NCBI GenBank assembly: GCA_018882725.1
Contig: VERK01000085.1
Coordinates: forward strand, 1-8,458
Length of the DNA: 8,458 bases
Origin: Actinomycetota bacterium
GTDB lineage: Bacteria > Actinomycetota > Acidimicrobiia > Acidimicrobiales > Ilumatobacteraceae
Reading direction: 5' to 3'
Within the stretch, counting starts at the first letter, position 1; each line of letters starts with the position of its first letter. Below, piece by piece: positions 6,525 to 8,458 of the stretch. The notes under the pieces are model-generated. The model was given only the letters and a program-made list of their open reading frames with translations. It had not been told where the DNA came from and ran no database searches. Made by a program: the position numbers and the translations under genes.

Positions 6525-6607
6525 TCTCTCCCTCTCCACCGGGCCGGGCGTTAGCCGTACTGACGACCTCGGTTCGCAGGTTGCCCTGCGGGGATACTCC
6601 CCTTCAG
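6518..6607 (-). promoter_or_regulatory. yybP-ykoY class manganese riboswitch aptamer
   Basis: Read on the minus strand, the leader has the hallmarks of the yybP-ykoY aptamer. The 5' strand of P1 runs into GGGGAGUA (6602-6595), the most conserved loop of the class. Hairpin P2 follows with stem CGCAGG/CCUGCG and a GNRA loop GCAA (6590-6575). Then comes a GUCGUCAGUACGG segment (about 6567-6555) resembling the class's conserved CGUCA..UAC region, and finally AGAGACCUU (6529-6521), like the usual AAGACCUU that closes P1. P1 pairs CUGAAGG (6607-6601) with CCUUCGG (6524-6518), 7 bp including one G-U. Known members sense Mn2+ and often control P-type ATPases or other Mn exporters. The middle P3/P4 part is less certain. 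The length, about 90 nt, fits. Confidence 0.8.
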
Positions 6608-6613
6608 GTCGAA

Positions 6614-6619
6614 AAGATA
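6614..6619 (-). promoter_or_regulatory. Candidate -10 box for the ATPase operon
   Basis: TATCTT on the minus strand (6619-6614) sits so that transcription would start near 6607, exactly where P1 of the riboswitch begins. No good -35 hexamer is visible about 17 bp upstream. That region is instead filled by the inverted repeat at 6620-6649, which could bind a regulator. Confidence 0.4.
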
Positions 6620-6649
6620 CCGAACACGGCCGGCGAGACGCGTGTTCGG
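6620..6649. promoter_or_regulatory. 9-bp inverted repeat, candidate operator in divergent promoter region
   Basis: Perfect arms CCGAACACG (6620-6628) and CGTGTTCGG (6641-6649) are separated by 12 bp. Arm centres lie 21 bp apart, two helical turns, which suits a dimeric regulator. The element abuts the candidate -10 of the ATPase operon and ends 15 bp before the start of the pterin dehydratase gene, so it could affect both. It might alternatively form an RNA hairpin in the plus-strand leader. Confidence 0.45.
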
Positions 6650-6664
6650 CGGTTGGATGGGAGC

Positions 6665-6925
6665 GTGAATTCGTCACAGTGGCGGGAAGAGGGTGGGGCA
6701 CTTCGGCGGGACTTCGAGTTCGTCGATTTCGCCCAGGCCTGGGCGTTCATGTCAGCGGTCGCCGCGGTGGCCGAGGAACAGGATCACCACCCCGACTGGT
6801 CGAATTCGTGGAACAAGGTGTCGGTCGCTCTGCGTAGCCACGACGTGGGCCGGGTGACCGACCGGGACCATCGGCTGGCCAGGGCGATCGACCAGATTGC
6901 GGACGCTACGGTTCTCGACTCATGA
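6665..6925 (+). CDS. Pterin-4a-carbinolamine dehydratase (EC 4.2.1.96)
   Basis: This small enzyme dehydrates 4a-hydroxytetrahydrobiopterin so that the pterin cofactor of aromatic amino acid hydroxylases can be recycled; bacterial members may act in other pterin pathways. Using the GTG at 6665 the product is 86 residues. It has the W6 and DFEFVDFAQAWAFM start, the active-site HHP (41-43) in QDHHPDWSN, and the conserved SHDVGRVTDRDHRLA (58-72, third His H59). The frame stays open to 6581, but that part overlaps the minus-strand riboswitch and has no family similarity. No ATG lies between, and TTG 6653 is the other candidate. The Shine-Dalgarno is weak, so initiation may be leaderless or near-leaderless. 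The family usually has around 95-115 residues, so this is a short form. The stop overlaps the ybaK start (ATGA, 6922-6925). No hydroxylase gene is visible nearby. Confidence 0.87.
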   Translation: MNSSQWREEGGALRRDFEFVDFAQAWAFMSAVAAVAEEQDHHPDWSNSWNKVSVALRSHDVGRVTDRDHRLARAIDQIADATVLDS

Positions 6926-7404
6926 GCGAGGCATTGCATCCGAACGTGGTTCGAGTCGTGGAGGCCGGGCGCGCGCTGGGGTTGTCGATCGAGCCGCGGA
7001 GATTCCCCGACGGCACAAAGACAGCCGCTGATGCTGCGGCGGCGATCGGGGTCGACATCGGCCAGATCGTGAAGAGTCTGATCTTCGCTGTCGATGGTGA
7101 AGTGGTGTTGGCCTATGTGAGTGGCGCGAATCAGCTTGATGAGAAGAAGTTGGCGGCCGCGGCTGGTGGGGCGAAGTGCTCGCGTGTCGATGCCGATGTG
7201 GTTCGCGAGGCGACCGGATTTCCGATCGGTGGCGTGCCTCCCTTTGGTCACACAACCAAACTGCGCGTGTTCGTTGACCCGGATCTGCTGCAGTACGACG
7301 AGGTGTGGGCGGCCGCGGGCACGTGGAACGACGTGTTCGGCATCGAGCCGCACAAGTTGGTGGAAGCCAGCGGGGGAGCGGTCACCGGCCTGAAGCGCGG
7401 CTGA
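6922..7404 (+). CDS. ybaK: YbaK/EbsC-type aminoacyl-tRNA deacylase
   Basis: YbaK-family proteins hydrolyse mischarged tRNA in trans; the best-known substrate is Cys-tRNA(Pro). The 160-residue product carries the conserved lysine K51 in QIVKSLIF and the substrate-pocket stretch GFPIGGVPPFGH (99-110), then LRVFVDPDLLQYDEVWAAAGT and a C-terminal LKRG. Length matches the stand-alone family. The exact mischarged substrate cannot be read from sequence, since subfamilies (YbaK, ProXp-ala and others) differ in specificity. The ATG overlaps the dehydratase stop by 4 bp, so the two are co-translated, although no functional link is known. A diverged copy of the last 58 codons lies 517 bp downstream. Confidence 0.92.
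   Translation: MSEALHPNVVRVVEAGRALGLSIEPRRFPDGTKTAADAAAAIGVDIGQIVKSLIFAVDGEVVLAYVSGANQLDEKKLAAAAGGAKCSRVDADVVREATGFPIGGVPPFGHTTKLRVFVDPDLLQYDEVWAAAGTWNDVFGIEPHKLVEASGGAVTGLKRG
7228..7404 (+). repeat. Direct repeat copy A: 3' end of intact ybaK
   Basis: These 177 bases (last 58 codons and stop of ybaK) align without gaps to 7922-8098. By hand count 130 of 177 bases and 44 of 58 residues are identical. The copies flank the TPR-like gene at 7436-7906. Confidence 0.9.
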
Positions 7405-7435
7405 CTCTTCACTTGACGCGTGGCAGAATCTGGCC

Positions 7436-7906
7436 ATGTCCATTGACCCTGCGACTCATCGAAAACTCGCAGTCGATGCGAACAACGCCACCTGGGAGAT
7501 CCTCGGCAAAGCACTGACCGAGATCTCAGATGATGATGCCGAAGAGATGACTCGGCGTGCATACGCAGCCGCCTATCACTGGCAGCGCGCCGAGGGGGCT
7601 GGCCCGGCGAATGAGGCTCGTGCGAGCTGGCTGTTGTCGCGGGTGTGGGCCGTGAGAGGGAACGGCGAGGTGGCCCTGGACCATGCCCGACGTTGCGTGG
7701 CGGTGTGTAAGTCGGCCGGACTCGCGGACTTCGATCTTGCCTATGCCCACGAGGCAATGGCGCGCTCGTTTGCTGCCCTGGGAGATGCGGAGCAGGCCCG
7801 ACACCACTTGGCGATTGCGCGCGAGGTCCCTATCGCTGATACCGAGGACCGGACCCTCGTCGAAGCCGACTTGGCTGGCGAGCCCTGGTTCGGTTTGGAG
7901 CAATAG
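7436..7906 (+). CDS. Hypothetical protein with TPR-like helices
   Basis: A 156-residue, largely alpha-helical soluble protein with no signal peptide. Two helix pairs resemble TPR units: about 62-95 (ARASWLLSRVWAVRGNGEVA..HARRCVAVC) and 99-130 (FDLAYAHEAMARSFAALGDAEQARHHL). An N-terminal helix bundle includes the YHWQ motif (47-50). Similar proteins are common as hypotheticals in actinobacteria. I know of no assigned function, though TPR-like folds usually mediate protein contacts. The ATG at 7436 has no clear Shine-Dalgarno. CAGAAT lies 6 nt before it, which would fit a leaderless transcript, but no matching -35 is present. The gene is 31 bp after ybaK and may be co-transcribed. The 3' fragment of a second ybaK follows its TAG stop in the same reading frame. 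Confidence 0.8.
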   Translation: MSIDPATHRKLAVDANNATWEILGKALTEISDDDAEEMTRRAYAAAYHWQRAEGAGPANEARASWLLSRVWAVRGNGEVALDHARRCVAVCKSAGLADFDLAYAHEAMARSFAALGDAEQARHHLAIAREVPIADTEDRTLVEADLAGEPWFGLEQ

Positions 7907-7921
7907 GTTGCCAAACCCAAA

Positions 7922-8098
7922 GGCGGCGTGCCACCGTTTGGCCACAGCACTCAACTGCGCGTGTTTGTTGATCCGGACTTGTTGCAATACGACGAAGTGT
8001 GGGCTGCTGCGGGAACGTGGAATGACAACTTCGGTGCAGCGCCTGCGGACATCGTGCGTGTCGCAGGCGGCGTGGTCACCGACCTGAAGCGCGCCTGA
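7922..8098 (+). pseudogene. 5'-truncated second ybaK (C-terminal 58 codons only)
   Basis: The frame from GGVPPFGHSTQ to VTDLKRA and a TGA at 8096-8098 matches residues 103-160 of the intact YbaK upstream, with 44 of 58 residues identical and no gaps. There is no start codon or N-terminal domain; the catalytic lysine region is absent, so it cannot be active. Homology begins abruptly at the GGV codons. The preceding codons (7907-7921, VAKPK) are open back to the TAG stop of the TPR-like gene, in frame with it. In the first 35 codons, 18 codons differ and 16 of these are synonymous, so the two copies diverged as working genes before this one lost its 5' part. It is a decayed paralogue, or a foreign or displaced allele, rather than a recent duplication. 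Confidence 0.9.
7922..8098 (+). repeat. Direct repeat copy B: ybaK 3' remnant
   Basis: Gap-free counterpart of 7228-7404. The longest identical run is AACTGCGCGTGTT (13 bp). Immediately after its end the base composition drops. Confidence 0.9.
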
Positions 8099-8141
8099 TT
8101 ACTCATTGAATGAAGTTGAGAGACCAACTTATGATTTCTAA

Positions 8142-8432
8142 ATGCCGAAGTCGGTAAGGGATCAGTTGTTGGGCGGTACACGGACTTCAGTCGGCCAAGC
8201 TGAGTCCGTTGTGAAGAAGGCTCTCGCATCGGTTCCGCTAAGGAGGGAGATTTACCAACTATTTCTCGACGACGACCCAGTTGTAGCAATGAGGGCGAGC
8301 TACGTAGCGATGAAGATGGCGCAATCTGATCCTGCTACTACACATGAGTTCAAGAAGTTGATACTAAGAACCTCTCCAACTACACGCAACAAGAGGTTCG
8401 GTGGCACGTGCCGCAGTTGTTGGTTTACATGA
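8142..8432 (+). CDS. HEAT-repeat-like hypothetical protein, frameshifted and 3' partial
   Basis: The open frame encodes 96 residues: an N-terminal segment LLGGTRTSVGQAESVVKKAL, then a HEAT-like helix pair DDDPVVAMRASYVAMKMAQ (43-61). From about residue 76 the frame turns into low-complexity T/R/C-rich sequence (RTSPTTRNKRFGGTC) that does not fit. The -1 frame at the same place reads NLSNYTQQEVRWH and continues to the contig end. That matches what I recall of a family of small bacterial HEAT-repeat proteins with a TQQEVRWH..Q.L motif. So the true gene runs past 8458 and carries a frameshift between about 8358 and 8372. Base composition is lower in G+C (145 of 300 bases for 8101-8400 by hand count) than the roughly 60% or more upstream, and codons such as AGA, CTA and ATA appear, which suggests acquired DNA. 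No clear Shine-Dalgarno is visible. Function unknown. Confidence 0.65.
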   Translation: MPKSVRDQLLGGTRTSVGQAESVVKKALASVPLRREIYQLFLDDDPVVAMRASYVAMKMAQSDPATTHEFKKLILRTSPTTRNKRFGGTCRSCWFT

Positions 8433-8458
8433 AACTCACGCCAGTGGAAAGACGCAGG
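8366..8458 (+). pseudogene. Frameshifted continuation of the HEAT-like gene (-1 frame), runs off the contig
   Basis: From 8366 the frame reads KNLSNYTQQEVRWH, then VPQLLVYMKLTPVERRR to the window edge without a stop. This frame opens only at 8348 (TGA at 8345-8347) and has no start, so it is the tail of the gene beginning at 8142 displaced by one base. One base missing near 8358-8372 would explain it. Confidence 0.7.

Noticed and set aside
6581..6664. Upstream ATG extension of the pterin dehydratase frame to 6581
   Set aside because: The extension lies over the riboswitch, has no family similarity and would make the N-terminus atypical. GTG 6665 starts just before the conserved domain.
7413..7429. 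TTGACG plus CAGAAT before the TPR-like gene as a promoter
   Set aside because: The two hexamers are only 5 bp apart, far from the required spacing of about 17 bp.
8040..8069. 8-bp inverted repeat CGCCTGCG / CGCAGGCG inside the ybaK remnant, considered as a terminator or recombination site
   Set aside because: It has a 14-nt loop, no U-tract and lies within formerly coding GC-rich sequence, so chance is the simpler explanation.
8358..8372. Programmed -1 frameshift site
   Set aside because: No X-XXY-YYZ slippery sequence is visible at the shift, and contig-end error or gene decay explains it better.
1..8458. tRNA, rRNA, CRISPR array, transposase or defence-system genes
   Set aside because: None seen: no repeat-spacer pattern, no cloverleaf candidates noticed, and every substantial gene is assigned to housekeeping, metal-homeostasis or hypothetical families.

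Overview
The window looks like a contig from a high-GC actinobacterium. The Suf gene order (sufD, a small Rieske ferredoxin, sufC, joined by 4-bp ATGA/GTGA overlaps) is the actinobacterial arrangement, and the protein style suggests an acidimicrobial or Ilumatobacter-like lineage. That placement is inferred, not proven. The contig is probably a metagenome or draft assembly: the first 18 bases are an uncut remnant of a transposase sequencing adapter, and the last gene is frameshifted near the contig end.

Layout. (1) 19-1915, plus strand: the 3' part of a Suf iron-sulfur cluster assembly operon (truncated sufD, Rieske ferredoxin, sufC). It is closed by an intrinsic terminator whose hairpin lies inside the last codons of sufC. 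No sufS or sufU follows. (2) 1922-6487, minus strand: a four-gene run that reads, in transcription order, SPCA/PMR1-like P-type cation ATPase, zinc-ribbon (zf-TFIIB) protein, HtpX-like M48 membrane protease, and a Cys-rich lipoprotein built from a duplicated module. (3) 6488-6664: a 177-bp divergent intergenic region. It holds what I read as a yybP-ykoY class manganese riboswitch in front of the ATPase, a Shine-Dalgarno-sequestering expression platform, a candidate -10 box, and a 9-bp inverted repeat that looks like an operator. (4) 6665-7404, plus strand: pterin-4a-carbinolamine dehydratase and a YbaK-type aminoacyl-tRNA deacylase, translationally coupled. (5) 7436-8098: a TPR-like hypothetical gene followed by a 58-codon 3' remnant of a second, diverged ybaK. 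(6) 8099-8458: AT-richer DNA with a frameshifted, 3'-truncated HEAT-repeat-like gene.

The best story is the manganese unit. The riboswitch class, its apparent translational-ON switch (the 3' strand of P1 is the exact complement of the ATPase Shine-Dalgarno region) and the SPCA/PMR1-like ion-site residues of the pump agree independently. Together they predict a Mn2+ (possibly Mn2+/Ca2+) efflux ATPase induced by excess Mn2+. It sits in one operon with a zinc-ribbon protein carrying an Asp-rich stretch and a metal-dependent membrane quality-control protease. A second RNA element, a perfect 10-bp stem burying the Shine-Dalgarno of the lipoprotein gene, lies at the far end of the same transcript. 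All computational confirmations (covariance models, profile searches) remain to be run; the calls rest on reading the sequence.
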